Shown: positions 37,142-45,981 of the stretch, piece after piece
Numbering within the stretch: the stretch's first letter is position 1
How the letters are laid out: the number at the start of each line of letters is the position of its first letter
NCBI RefSeq assembly: GCF_023509035.1
Contig: NZ_CP075583.1
Location: forward strand, 1,860,001-1,924,000
DNA from: Janthinobacterium lividum
GTDB lineage: Bacteria; Pseudomonadota; Gammaproteobacteria; Burkholderiales; Burkholderiaceae_D
Reading direction: 5' to 3'
DNA length: 64,000 bases
Translations under genes and position numbers: made by a program
The notes under the pieces: model-generated
What the model was told of the DNA's origin: nothing
Seen by the model: only the letters and a program-made list of their open reading frames with translations
Database searches by the model: none

Positions 37142-37178
37142 AAAAAAATGCCCCGCTCGCAGTGATGCGGCGGGGCAC
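37142..37178 (-). terminator. Terminator of the SWIB-domain gene
   Basis: On the minus strand an imperfect GTGCCCCGCCGC / GCGAGCGGGGCA stem is followed by TTTTTTT, about 30 bp after the SWIB stop. It probably also blocks readthrough from the convergent transglycosylase gene. Confidence 0.8.
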
Positions 37179-37207
37179 TCGCTCGGTGTTAGCCGGCGCG
37201 TATCTGA

Positions 37208-37603
37208 TTATTTCAAATGATCGGAGATCAGTTTCGTCATTTCAAACATGGAGACTTGGGCTTTGCCGCCGAAAACTGCTTTCAGCTTGTCGTCCGCATT
37301 GATCATGCGGCGGTTGGCCGGATCTTGCAGATCGAGTTTTTTGATGTAATCCCATACCTTTTTGGTCACTTCCGTGCGCGGCAGTGGTGCTGCGCCAACA
37401 ACGGCGGCCAACTCTTTCGATGGCGTCATTGCTTTCATGAATGCTGCGTTTGGCTTGCGTGGTGTTGCCGGTGCTGCCGCTTTCTTCGCCGCTGCTGGTT
37501 TAGCTGCTGCTTTGGCTGCGGGTGCTGCTTTCTTGGCTGCTGCAGGCTTGGCTGCTGCTGCTTTGGCTGGCGCTGCTACTGGGGTTTTTTTGGCTGTTGC
37601 CAT
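37208..37603 (-). CDS. SWIB/MDM2 domain protein with Ala/Lys-rich N-terminus
   Basis: A 131-residue protein. Residues 1-50 are an Ala/Lys/Pro-rich, histone H1-like tail of AAKPA/AAKKA repeats. Residues ~55-131 are a SWIB domain (KELAAVVGAAPLPRTEVTKKVWDYIKKLDLQDPANRRMINADDKLKAVFGG...MFEMTKLISDHL). The tail suggests DNA binding and nucleoid association. AAGGAGG precedes the ATG at 37603. A second Ala/Lys-rich protein is encoded at 59.4 kb. Confidence 0.92.
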   Translation of the reverse strand: MATAKKTPVAAPAKAAAAKPAAAKKAAPAAKAAAKPAAAKKAAAPATPRKPNAAFMKAMTPSKELAAVVGAAPLPRTEVTKKVWDYIKKLDLQDPANRRMINADDKLKAVFGGKAQVSMFEMTKLISDHLK

Positions 37604-38039
37604 CTTCGAGCCTCCTTAACAAACACATGGGAAATTGCGCAATTAATCGCACGGCTAATATTGGTGTGGATTTACCTTGTATGCAAGTGTTTTTCACGTT
37701 TTCACGAGGAAAAAGCAGGGAAATGGCCATGCTGTCGCCCGGGCGCACCGCTTGAGAGCGCAGAACGGCGTTTTTGCCCGTAAATGGCATGGTTGCTGGC
37801 TATGCGGGGAGGGGTATTGCGGGGGAGGGAAGAAACGATGCCGGACGCATGAAAATGCAATCCGGCATGATTTTATAACGGTGTTTCTTGACTTGAACTA
37901 CGTCTCACGCGGCGTAAAAAAGGCCTTCAAAATCACAGCGAGCGGGGATGATTTGTGGCCGAGAAGCGCAAGCGCACTCTAGTGCGCTGAGCATCGCCGG
38001 CCGCAAAGCGCCCCGCGCAGCGGATTTTGAAGCCTTCCA
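37604..38039. other. Intergenic region between ffh and the SWIB gene
   Basis: A 436 bp gap. From the ffh side it holds structured element copy 3 (37920-38036) and a second hairpin (37838-37868: ATGCCGGA, then GCAT-GAAA-ATGC, then TCCGGCAT, followed by GATTTTAT on the plus strand). The remaining ~230 bp upstream of the SWIB gene show no gene and presumably carry its promoter. Confidence 0.6.
37920..38036 (-). repeat. Structured 3' element, copy 3 (after ffh)
   Basis: Outer arms AAGGcCTTCAAAATC (37920-37934) and GATTTTGAAGCCTT (38023-38036) are complementary except for one bulged base. The middle helix is TGTGGC/GCCGCA (37954-37959 with 38000-38005) and the apical hairpin is GCGCAC-TCTA-GTGCGC (37972-37987). 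It shares GCGAGCGG, GGCCGAGAAGCGCA, TGAGCATCG, GGCCG and GCGCAG with copies 1 and 2. It starts 3 nt after the ffh stop, and on the minus strand the distal arm runs directly into TTTTTT, making it terminator-like. Confidence 0.78.
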
Positions 38040-39407
38040 CTACCTCATGCCGGGCATCATACCCTTCATACTGCGCATCATCTTCATCATGCCGCCGCCC
38101 GACAATTTCTTCATCATCGTCTGCATTTGCTCGAATTGCGTCAGCATGCGGTTCACTTCCTGCACTTGCACGCCGGCGCCGGCGGCGATGCGGCGCTTGC
38201 GCGTGGCCTTGATCAGTTCAGGCTTGGCGCGTTCCTGCGGCGTCATCGAGTCGATGATGCCGCACATGCGGCGCACCTGTTTATCGGCTTGATCCATGTT
38301 CTTGCCGCCTGCCGCCTGCTGGAACTGGGCCGGCAGCTTGTCCATCAGGTTGGCCATGCCGCCCATTTTCTTCATTTGACCCAGTTGCGCCTTGAAGTCG
38401 TTCATGTCGAACTTGCCGCCGACCTTGATTTTTTGCGCCAGGTCGGCTGCCGCCTTGCTGTCGACGCCCTTGCGCGCCTCTTCTACCAGGGCGAGGATGT
38501 CGCCCATGCCCAGGATACGGTTGGCCATGCGGGTCGGGTCGAACGCTTCCAGGCCGTCGAGTTTTTCCGAGACACCGGCAAACTTGATCGGCTTGCCCGT
38601 GATGTGGCGCACGGACAGGGCCGCACCGCCGCGCGCGTCACCGTCGAGCTTGGTCAGCACGATACCCGTCAGCGGCAGCGCATCGTTGAAGGCCTTCGCC
38701 GTGTTGATGGCGTCCTGGCCCAGCATGGCGTCGACGACAAACAGGGTTTCGATCGGTTTCACGGCGCCGTGGACGGCGGCGATTTCGCGCATCATCTCTT
38801 CGTCGATACCGAGGCGGCCCGCCGTATCGATGATCAGCACGTCGTGGTAATGCTTTTTCGCCCAGTCCAGCGCGGCCAGGGCGATATCGACCGGCTTGTC
38901 CGTGCTGGTGGACGGGAAGAAGTCGGCGCCCACCTGGGCGGTGACCGATTGCAGCTGGGCGATCGCGGCGGGACGGTATACGTCGGCCGAGACGGTCAGC
39001 ACTTTCTTCTTCTTTTCTTCCTTCAGGTATTTCGCCAGCTTGCCGACGGTGGTGGTTTTACCCACACCCTGCAAACCGGCCATCAGGATGATGGCGGGCG
39101 GCTGCTGCGCAAAGCTGATCTGCGACGCTTCCGGTCCCAGATCGGCGCCCATCAGGGCGGCCAGTTCGCGCTGCACTACGCCAACCAGGGCCTGGCCTGG
39201 CGTCAGCGAGGAAATGACATCCTCGCCCATGGCTTTTTCTTTGACTTTGGCGATGAATTCGCGCACGGCGGGCAGGGCGACGTCGGCTTCGAGCAGCGCC
39301 AGGCGCACTTCGCGCAGCATGTCGGCGGTGTTCGCTTCGGTCAGGCGCGCCTCGCCGCGCATGGTCTTGACGACTTTGGCAAGCCGTTGGGTGAGATTAT
39401 CTAGCAT
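38040..39407 (-). CDS. ffh: Signal recognition particle protein Ffh
   Basis: A 455-residue SRP54-type GTPase that targets inner-membrane proteins co-translationally with 4.5S RNA and FtsY. It has an N domain, a G domain with GLQGVGKTTTVGKLA, DTAGRLGIDEEMM and TKLDGDARGGAALS, and a Met-rich M domain (KMGGMANLMDKLP...MMKKLSGGGMMKMMRSMKGMMPG). Normal length. Confidence 0.97.
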   Translation of the reverse strand: MLDNLTQRLAKVVKTMRGEARLTEANTADMLREVRLALLEADVALPAVREFIAKVKEKAMGEDVISSLTPGQALVGVVQRELAALMGADLGPEASQISFAQQPPAIILMAGLQGVGKTTTVGKLAKYLKEEKKKKVLTVSADVYRPAAIAQLQSVTAQVGADFFPSTSTDKPVDIALAALDWAKKHYHDVLIIDTAGRLGIDEEMMREIAAVHGAVKPIETLFVVDAMLGQDAINTAKAFNDALPLTGIVLTKLDGDARGGAALSVRHITGKPIKFAGVSEKLDGLEAFDPTRMANRILGMGDILALVEEARKGVDSKAAADLAQKIKVGGKFDMNDFKAQLGQMKKMGGMANLMDKLPAQFQQAAGGKNMDQADKQVRRMCGIIDSMTPQERAKPELIKATRKRRIAAGAGVQVQEVNRMLTQFEQMQTMMKKLSGGGMMKMMRSMKGMMPGMR

Positions 39408-39587
39408 GATGAACCTGCAATGAAAAGCTTGGGAGTGGGCGGCGCAAGCCGGACGATGGGCGTCATTTTACCTTATCGCGGGTGGCTGACGGTCCTGCGC
39501 TGCATCGCCTGGCGGTTGGCCTGCTTTTGAATTAGTTGGTATTTCTGCCAATGCCGCGATTGCATGAAAGGCATTGCACGGTTAAAA

Positions 39588-39602
39588 TGAGAATAATTCT
39601 TA
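39588..39602 (+). promoter_or_regulatory. Fur box upstream of fecI
   Basis: TGAGAATAATTCTTA, a 7-1-7 Fur match 44-58 bp before the fecI ATG. It differs only at the centre base from the box of the sigma/FecR fusion gene at 18.7 kb. Confidence 0.8.
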
Positions 39603-39645
39603 TTTACATTCGCAGGCGCGTCGCGCTTGACCGGAAAGGGATGCC

Positions 39646-40155
39646 ATGTCGGCCGCCGATTTTGCCCAGCAACAAGACCTGCACGCGCTCTACAGCAGCC
39701 ATCACGGCTGGCTGCAGGGATGGCTGCGGCATAAGCTGGGCAATGCGGGCGAAGCGGCGGACCTGGCGCAAGACACTTTCATCAGCGTGCTGACGGCCGA
39801 TTCCGCGCCGCAGATCCGTGAAGCGCGGCCTTTCCTTGCCACCATCGCGCGGCGGCTGGTGGCGCACCGCTACCGCCGGCAAGTGCTGGAAGACGCCTAT
39901 CTAGAGGCGCTGGCTTGCCTGCCGCCCGAGGTGGCGCCCGCGCCCGAAGAACGGTTGCTGGCGCTGGAAGCCTTGCAGGAAATCGATGCGGCCCTCGACG
40001 GCTTGCCTGCGCCCGTGCGCACGGCGTTCTTGCTGGCGCAGCTCGAAGGCCTCAGCTATAGCGAGATCGCCGCGCGCCTGAAGGTGTCAGCCAGCTCGGT
40101 CAAGCAATATCTGACGCGTGCCAACCGCCAGGTGTTTTTCTCCCTGCCAGCATGA
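39646..40155 (+). CDS. FecI-type ECF sigma factor
   Basis: A 169-residue iron-starvation sigma factor. Region 2 is LYSSHHGWLQGWLRHKLGNAGEAADLAQDTFISVL and region 4 is FLLAQLEGLSYSEIAARLKVSASSVKQYLTRA. ATG 39646 is preceded by GGAAAGGG; an out-of-frame ATG lies at 39641. The stop overlaps fecR (ATGA). It is closely related to the sigma half of the fusion at 17327-18643. Confidence 0.92.
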   Translation: MSAADFAQQQDLHALYSSHHGWLQGWLRHKLGNAGEAADLAQDTFISVLTADSAPQIREARPFLATIARRLVAHRYRRQVLEDAYLEALACLPPEVAPAPEERLLALEALQEIDAALDGLPAPVRTAFLLAQLEGLSYSEIAARLKVSASSVKQYLTRANRQVFFSLPA

Positions 40156-41144
40156 GCACGGTGGCAGACCCCGCAGCCGCGGCAGCCATCCGCGAGGAGG
40201 TGCAGCAGGACGCGGCCGAGTGGCTGACCGTGCTGATGTCGGATGAGGCAAGCGAAGCGGAATACGCCGCCTGGCAGCGCTGGCGTGGGGCCGACCCGGA
40301 GCATGAACGGGCCTGGCAGCATATCGACGCGGTGTCGCAGCGGTTCAACGGCATGCACCGCGGTGCGGCCGCGCAGGCGCTGGCCGGCACGCAGCAGCAA
40401 GCCGTCAATGGCAAGCGGCGCCAGTTGCTGGCGTGGCTGGGCGTGGCGGCCGGCGGCGGCATGCTGGCCGCGCAGACGGGCGCCTGGGATGGCGTGCGCG
40501 CCCTGCGCGCCGACTATCGCACAGCCACGGGCGAGCGGCGCGAGGTGGTGCTGGACGATGGCAGTGTGCTCAGCCTGAATACGGGATCGGCCGTGAACGT
40601 GCGTTTCGACGCCAGCCGCCGCCTGATCGAGCTGCTGGCCGGCGAGATCCTCGTCACCAGCGGTGACGGCATCGGCAGAGACGCGCCGCTGGAAGTGGCC
40701 ACGCGCGAAGGCCTGGTGCGCGCGCTGGGCACGCGCTTTGCCGTGCGCCAGCAGGATGGCTACAGCACCGTGGACGTATTTGACAGCGCCGTTGAAATCC
40801 GCCCCCGCGACGGCATCGGTGCACCCTTGCTGCTGACGGCCGGGCGCGGCGCGGCATTTTCCCGCCATGCGCCGGACGCGCCGCACGCCATCGATGCGTA
40901 TGCGGATGCCTGGTCACGCGGGCAGCTGATCGTCGACGACGTGACCCTGGGCGATTTCCTGGCCGACCTGGCCCGCTATCGCCCCGGCTTGATTCATTGC
41001 GTGCCGGAAGTGGCCCAGCTGCGCCTGTCGGGCGTGTTCCCGCTGGCCGATACCCAGCGTATTTTGAACATGCTGCCCAACTCGCTGCCGGTGCAGGTGC
41101 GCAGCCGCACGCGGTATTGGGTCAGCGTCGAACCGGCGCCATAG
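40152..41144 (+). CDS. FecR-type anti-sigma factor / signal transducer
   Basis: A 330-residue protein. The cytoplasmic DUF4880 domain (DAAEWLTVLMSDEASEAEYAAWQRWRGADPEHERAW) binds the sigma factor. One membrane helix lies near residues 92-108. The periplasmic FecR domain (DYRTATGERREVVLDDGSVLSLNTGSAV, VRALGTRFAVRQQ) and an STN-like C-terminus (LADTQRILNMLPNSLPVQV) follow. Unlike the fused version, it keeps its whole N-terminal domain. It overlaps fecI by 4 bp. Confidence 0.92.
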   Translation: MSTVADPAAAAAIREEVQQDAAEWLTVLMSDEASEAEYAAWQRWRGADPEHERAWQHIDAVSQRFNGMHRGAAAQALAGTQQQAVNGKRRQLLAWLGVAAGGGMLAAQTGAWDGVRALRADYRTATGERREVVLDDGSVLSLNTGSAVNVRFDASRRLIELLAGEILVTSGDGIGRDAPLEVATREGLVRALGTRFAVRQQDGYSTVDVFDSAVEIRPRDGIGAPLLLTAGRGAAFSRHAPDAPHAIDAYADAWSRGQLIVDDVTLGDFLADLARYRPGLIHCVPEVAQLRLSGVFPLADTQRILNMLPNSLPVQVRSRTRYWVSVEPAP

Positions 41145-41257
41145 CACGCTGCGCAAAAATATTCAGCCATCCGGCTGCCCGTTTTTCGTTTTCGCGGCAC
41201 CTACAGAGTAGGGCGCCTGTTTTTCACCGTCTCATGACGCCACCATCAGGAATTTTC

Positions 41258-43459
41258 ATGTCGCACGCTTTGCATTTTGTCAGTTTGCCATCGTCTCACT
41301 CCGCACTGCGTCCGCTGGCGCAAGCGGCGGCCGCCTTGTGCCTGGCCGCCAGCCTGCCGGCGCTGGCGCAGCAGGCCACGCCTGTCGCTCCCGCCACCGA
41401 GCAAACCATGCTCGGCGTGTCCGTCACGGCAGGGCGCGATGGGACAACGGAAGGCAGCGGCTCCTACACAACGGGCGTGAGCAATACGGCAACCAAGCTC
41501 AATCTGTCGCTGCGCGAGACGCCGCAGTCGGTCAGCGTGCTGACGCGCCAGCAGATCGATGACCTAGGCATCACGACCCTGGACGACGCCGTGCAGTCGA
41601 TCACGGGGCTGGTCATGCAAAAGGGCAACTTTACGGGTGATTCAGGCAGTTTCAGCGCACGCGGCTTTCCAGTCGACAACATCCTGTTCGATGGCTTGCC
41701 TACCAGCCTGGGCGCGAACGGCACCTTCAATGGAGACAATGACGACCTGGCCATCTATGACCGCATCGAGGTGGTGCGCGGCGCCACGGGCCTGATGACG
41801 GGCAGCGGCACGCCCAGCGCGGCCATCAACATGGTACGCAAGCGCCCGACGGCCACGCCGCAAGCGTCGTTCTCGGCCAGCATCGGCAGCTGGAGCAACT
41901 ACCGCCTGGAAGCCGACGCGGCCAACGCGCTCAACGAAGCGAAGACCCTGCGCGGGCGTATCGTCGCGACGGTGCAGGACAAGAAGGATTTTGTCGACGT
42001 GCTGCATGGCCGCAATCACCAGCTGTACGGCATCATCGAAGCCGATTTGCGCCCCGACACCACGGTGACCCTGGGCGCCCACTACCGCAAGACGGATAAC
42101 GACGGCGTCACGACGGGCGTGGTGACGGCCGCCGACGGCCGCTTTCTGAATTTACCCCGCTCGACTTACCTGGGCACCGACTTCGATGCCTGGCGCCAGA
42201 CGGACAAGACCATCTTCGCCGAACTGGAACACCGCTTCGGCAATGGCTGGAAGGCCAAGCTGGCCGCCACGCGCAAGACGCCCGAGATCGACACGACGTT
42301 TTCCGGCATCAGCCGCCGCGGCGACACCCTGCGCTTCAATTCGCAAAGCTACAGCGCCGAACTGGCCAACACCAGCTATGACGCCTATGCCAGCGGCAGC
42401 TACAGCCTGTTCGGCCGCGAGCACGAGCTGACCGTCGGCGCCAGCCACCGCCGTTCGTCGAAAAACAGCTATGGCGGCTGGGCGCCGTACAGCTGGAAAG
42501 AGAACGCGCCGGTGATAGACCCCTACCACTGGGATGCGGGCAGCGTGGCGCGTCCCGTCATCAACTATGCGCAGTGGGGCACGGCCAGCATCACCGAACA
42601 AAGCGGCGTGTATGCGGGTACGCGCATGCGCCTGGCCGAGCCGCTGTCGCTGGTGCTGGGCGGGCGCGTGAGCTGGTACAAGGACGATGCCGGCTACTCG
42701 GTGGCGCGCGAATTCACGCCTTACGCCGGTGTCGTGTATGACCTCGACAAGCAGCATTCTGTGTACGCCAGCTGGACCGAGATATTCCAGCCGCAAGCGT
42801 CCACCGACGCCAACGGACAGCCCCTGAAGCCGGTCAGCGGCACCAATTACGAAGCGGGCGTGAAGGGCGAATACTTCGGCGGCGCCCTCAATGCCAGCGC
42901 GGCCGTGTTCCAGATCCGCCAGCAAAACCGCGGCGTGGACGACCTGGCCGGCCCGAATCCCTGCCCCGGCAGCACGTGGGGCTTGTGCAAGCGCGCGTCG
43001 GGCGAAGTGCGCAGCGAAGGCGTGGAGCTGGACGTGGCGGGCGCCCTGACGCCCGACTGGCAGCTGTCGGCCGGTTTTACGTATGTGAAGGCGCAATTTA
43101 CGCGCGACAGCGATCCGGCCAATATCGGCAAGGATTTCAACAGCCGCTATCCGCGCCAGCAGCTCAAGCTGGCCACCAGCTACCGCCTGTCCGGCGCGGC
43201 GCAGGGCTGGCGCGTCGGCGCTTCGGTGTACGGGCAGGGCGCGACCGAGTCGAAGGAAGGCACCTACCATCTGCGCCAGGGCCGCTACGCGATCGTGGGC
43301 TTGAACGCCGCGTGGCAAATCGACAGCCGCGCCGAGCTGCGCCTGAACGTCAACAATGCGCTGGACAAGCGCTATTACCAGAGCATCTACTCCGATGTGT
43401 TAGGCAACTTGGTGGGCACGCCGCGCAACCTGATGCTGACATTGAACTACAAACTGTAA
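41258..43459 (+). CDS. TonB-dependent siderophore receptor without STN domain
   Basis: A 733-residue outer-membrane receptor with a long signal peptide ending LPALAQQA. A TonB-box-like LGVSVTAGR is followed directly by the plug (RETPQSVSVLTRQQIDD, DRIEVVRGATGLMTGSGTPSAAINMVRKRP), then a barrel ending NLMLTLNYKL. No STN domain is present between signal peptide and plug, although fecI-fecR lie just upstream. ATG 41258 is chosen for an AGGA site 8 nt upstream. Confidence 0.93.
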   Translation: MSHALHFVSLPSSHSALRPLAQAAAALCLAASLPALAQQATPVAPATEQTMLGVSVTAGRDGTTEGSGSYTTGVSNTATKLNLSLRETPQSVSVLTRQQIDDLGITTLDDAVQSITGLVMQKGNFTGDSGSFSARGFPVDNILFDGLPTSLGANGTFNGDNDDLAIYDRIEVVRGATGLMTGSGTPSAAINMVRKRPTATPQASFSASIGSWSNYRLEADAANALNEAKTLRGRIVATVQDKKDFVDVLHGRNHQLYGIIEADLRPDTTVTLGAHYRKTDNDGVTTGVVTAADGRFLNLPRSTYLGTDFDAWRQTDKTIFAELEHRFGNGWKAKLAATRKTPEIDTTFSGISRRGDTLRFNSQSYSAELANTSYDAYASGSYSLFGREHELTVGASHRRSSKNSYGGWAPYSWKENAPVIDPYHWDAGSVARPVINYAQWGTASITEQSGVYAGTRMRLAEPLSLVLGGRVSWYKDDAGYSVAREFTPYAGVVYDLDKQHSVYASWTEIFQPQASTDANGQPLKPVSGTNYEAGVKGEYFGGALNASAAVFQIRQQNRGVDDLAGPNPCPGSTWGLCKRASGEVRSEGVELDVAGALTPDWQLSAGFTYVKAQFTRDSDPANIGKDFNSRYPRQQLKLATSYRLSGAAQGWRVGASVYGQGATESKEGTYHLRQGRYAIVGLNAAWQIDSRAELRLNVNNALDKRYYQSIYSDVLGNLVGTPRNLMLTLNYKL

Positions 43460-43575
43460 ATAATCACTTTTGAATGATCTATCTTGATGAAGGATGCAAG
43501 GCTTATGGATGTGCAGTTGAATCTGGCCCACGCCAGCAATGGCGTGAGCCAGCGTGTGCCACAGGGAGCGCCGCG

Positions 43576-43857
43576 ATGATGAAATCGGCCAACATGATGT
43601 TGTTCTCGCGCGTGCTCGCCGCCATCTTTGGCGGCTATGCGCTGACGTCCGGCGTGGCCGTGCTGCTGTCGGCCGTGCTGCCGCTGTCGCGCGCCGAAGC
43701 CGTGCTGACGGCCACCCTGAGCGCCTTCGTCGTCTACACCTGCGCCGTGATCTGGGTCTTTGCCGTGCAAGACCTGCGCCGCGTCTGGCTCGGCATGCTG
43801 CTGCCGGCCATCGTCTGCGGCGGCATCGGCATGCTGCTGTCGCGAGGTGCCGCATGA
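43576..43857 (+). CDS. DUF3649 membrane protein
   Basis: A 93-residue protein with three hydrophobic helices (LAAIFGGYALTSGVAVLLSAVLPL, ATLSAFVVYTCAVIWVFAV, WLGMLLPAIVCGGIGMLL), matching the small DUF3649 family found in siderophore-receptor loci. The start at 43576 follows AGGGAG; its stop overlaps the PepSY gene (ATGA). A role in iron uptake is inferred from context. Confidence 0.8.
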   Translation: MMKSANMMLFSRVLAAIFGGYALTSGVAVLLSAVLPLSRAEAVLTATLSAFVVYTCAVIWVFAVQDLRRVWLGMLLPAIVCGGIGMLLSRGAA

Positions 43858-45551
43858 ACGCCGTCAAGGTAGATAAAGTGGTCAAGACGCCACAGCAGGG
43901 CGGCTTGCGCCAGGCCATGGCTTGGCTGCATACGTGGAGCGGCCTGTGGATTTCCTGGCTGTTGTTCGCCATTTTCCTGACCGGCACCCTGGCCGTCTTC
44001 GACGACCCGATCGGCCACTGGATGACGCCTGAACACGCGCTGGAAGAGGCGGCGCACGCGAACGATCCGCCGCTGCCGAAGGTCACGGACCGCGCGCACC
44101 GCCTGGAACTGGCGCTCGACTTCATGGCGAAGGAGCACCCGAAGGCGGACATGTGGGAAATCTGGCCCGTGCAGCGTCCCGGCCACGGCCTGTCCGCTTA
44201 CTGGTTCCAGCCCAGTGGCGGCTATGGCTCGGCGGATCTCGATCCGCTGACGGGCGCCGTCATCGAGCATGCGCGTGAGGCAACGGAACGCGAAACCATC
44301 GGCGGCCACCATTTCGTCGATTTCCACTACGAGCTGCACGCGGGACGCATCGGCGTGTGGATCGTCGCCATCACCACCATGATCATGCTGGTGGCGCTGG
44401 TGAGCGGCGTCATCACGCACAAGCGCATCTTCAAGGATTTCTTTACCTTCCGCCCGGCCAAGGGCCAGCGTTCGTGGCTCGACGCGCACAACGCGGTGGC
44501 CGTGCTGACGTTACCGTTCCAGTTCATGATCGCCTATACGGGCCTGGCATTTTTCAGCGATGACTATGTGCCGGCCCCCGTGGTGGCGCAGTACGGCATG
44601 GACAATTCCAAGAAGGCCTTCCTGGCCGACTGGAACGATGCGGGCAAGCCTGCGCGGTCGGGACAGCCGCTGGCCATTCCCGCACTGGAATCGTTCGCGC
44701 TGCGCGCCGAACAGGCCATCGGCCAGGAAATCCGCGCCGTGGTGCTGGACAATCCGAATGACGCCTCCATGCGCGTGTGCATGTATGGCTGGAACGAGGA
44801 CGCGGATTTGCTGGAACGGATCAGCGCCAATTCGGGCAGGGCCTGCTATGCGCTGGCCACGGGCGAGCAGGTCGCCATGCGCCGGCCGGGCGAGTCGGAT
44901 ACGGGCGGCGCCGGTCTGACGCGCTCCGTCATGTCGAACTTGCACATGGTCGGCTTTGGCGGCACGCCGATGCGCTGGCTGTACTTCTTCTGCGGCCTGG
45001 CCGGTACGGCCATGATGGGCACGGGCGCCATCCTGTTCCTGGTCAAGCGGCGCCAGAAGTCCGGCGGCGAGTTCGGCGCCTACACGCAGCGCGTGTACCG
45101 CGTCATCGAATGCCTGAACGTGGCGGCGATTGCCGGCCTGGCCATCGCCTGCGTGGGCTTCCTGTGGGCCAACCGCCTGATCCCCGTCGGCCTCGAGCAC
45201 CGCGCCGGCTGGGAAGTGCGCGCCTTCTTCGGCGTCTGGTTCCTGATGCTGGTGCACGCCTGTCTGCGCGCGGAAAAGCGCGCGTGGATCGAGCAACTGT
45301 GCCTGCTGGCCGCCCTGTGCCTGTTGCTGCCCCTCCTGAATGTGCTGAGCACCGGCGACAACCTGGTGGCGCAGGTCGCGCGCGGCGATTGGGAAAGCGC
45401 CGGCGTGGAACTGGGCAGCATGGCCTTCGGCCTGCTGGCCGCCTGGGGTGCGTGGAAAGTCCACAAGCGCAAGGAAAAACCGCTGAAAAAAGCCGCCGCC
45501 AGGGAAACGTCCACGGCCAGCCTGCAAGTCAATACGGAAGGACAGTCATGA
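43854..45551 (+). CDS. PepSY-associated TM protein (putative siderophore-iron reductase)
   Basis: A 565-residue inner-membrane protein of the PepSY_TM (PiuB-like) family. Helix 1 is WLHTWSGLWISWLLFAIFLTGTLAVFDDP. Periplasmic PepSY parts follow (DLDPLTGAVIEH, HHFVDFHYELHAGRIGVWIV), then paired helices with conserved His and four or more C-terminal helices. Family members are thought to reduce ferric siderophores after uptake. It overlaps both neighbours by 4 bp. Confidence 0.88.
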   Translation: MNAVKVDKVVKTPQQGGLRQAMAWLHTWSGLWISWLLFAIFLTGTLAVFDDPIGHWMTPEHALEEAAHANDPPLPKVTDRAHRLELALDFMAKEHPKADMWEIWPVQRPGHGLSAYWFQPSGGYGSADLDPLTGAVIEHAREATERETIGGHHFVDFHYELHAGRIGVWIVAITTMIMLVALVSGVITHKRIFKDFFTFRPAKGQRSWLDAHNAVAVLTLPFQFMIAYTGLAFFSDDYVPAPVVAQYGMDNSKKAFLADWNDAGKPARSGQPLAIPALESFALRAEQAIGQEIRAVVLDNPNDASMRVCMYGWNEDADLLERISANSGRACYALATGEQVAMRRPGESDTGGAGLTRSVMSNLHMVGFGGTPMRWLYFFCGLAGTAMMGTGAILFLVKRRQKSGGEFGAYTQRVYRVIECLNVAAIAGLAIACVGFLWANRLIPVGLEHRAGWEVRAFFGVWFLMLVHACLRAEKRAWIEQLCLLAALCLLLPLLNVLSTGDNLVAQVARGDWESAGVELGSMAFGLLAAWGAWKVHKRKEKPLKKAAARETSTASLQVNTEGQS

Positions 45552-45889
45552 TTAATACCATCCTGTGCGCGCTGGGACTGTCGTATGCGGGCATGGCCAG
45601 CCTCTCGCTGGCGATGGACCGCCATCATGGCCAGGTCTGGGGCAGGGACGCGGCGCCGAACGTGCGGCGCGCGCTGCAACTGGCCGGCGCACTGTTGCTG
45701 GCGCTTGCCATCTGGCCCTGCGTGGCCGGCTGGAGCGCCACCGTCGGCGTCGTCGCCTGGCTGGGATTCATCGGTGCGGGAGCGCTGCTGGTGGCCTTGC
45801 TGTTGCCGTATGCCCCCCGATTGCTGTTGCGTAGTTCCCTGCTGGCAGCCGTCGCCGCGCTGGCAGGTCTTGTAACGTTCCTGCGGTGA
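45548..45889 (+). CDS. DUF3325 membrane protein
   Basis: A 113-residue protein with three to four helices (TILCALGLSYAGMASLSLAMDRHH, LQLAGALLLALAIWPCVAGW, VGVVAWLGFIGAGALLVALLLPYAP). It matches DUF3325, which regularly follows PepSY proteins in iron loci. The ATG at 45548 overlaps the PepSY stop. Last gene of the fecI-fecR-receptor-DUF3649-PepSY-DUF3325 cluster. Confidence 0.82.
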   Translation: MINTILCALGLSYAGMASLSLAMDRHHGQVWGRDAAPNVRRALQLAGALLLALAIWPCVAGWSATVGVVAWLGFIGAGALLVALLLPYAPRLLLRSSLLAAVAALAGLVTFLR

Positions 45890-45918
45890 TGTTCACCGCC
45901 ATTTTCAAGGATAGACCG

Positions 45919-45981
45919 ATGTATTTTTCACGCCTGGCGACACCGTTTTACTTTACCTGCAACCGCAAGGAGGCTTCCTGA
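45919..45981 (+). CDS. Possible 20-aa leader peptide of macAB
   Basis: A short frame (MYFSRLATPFYFTCNRKEAS) with AAGGA 8 nt upstream. Its TGA (45979-45981) overlaps the macA ATG (45981) as TGATG. The macA ribosome-binding site AAGGAGG lies inside it, so translating it would affect initiation at macA. The coding assignment is tentative. Confidence 0.35.
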   Translation: MYFSRLATPFYFTCNRKEAS

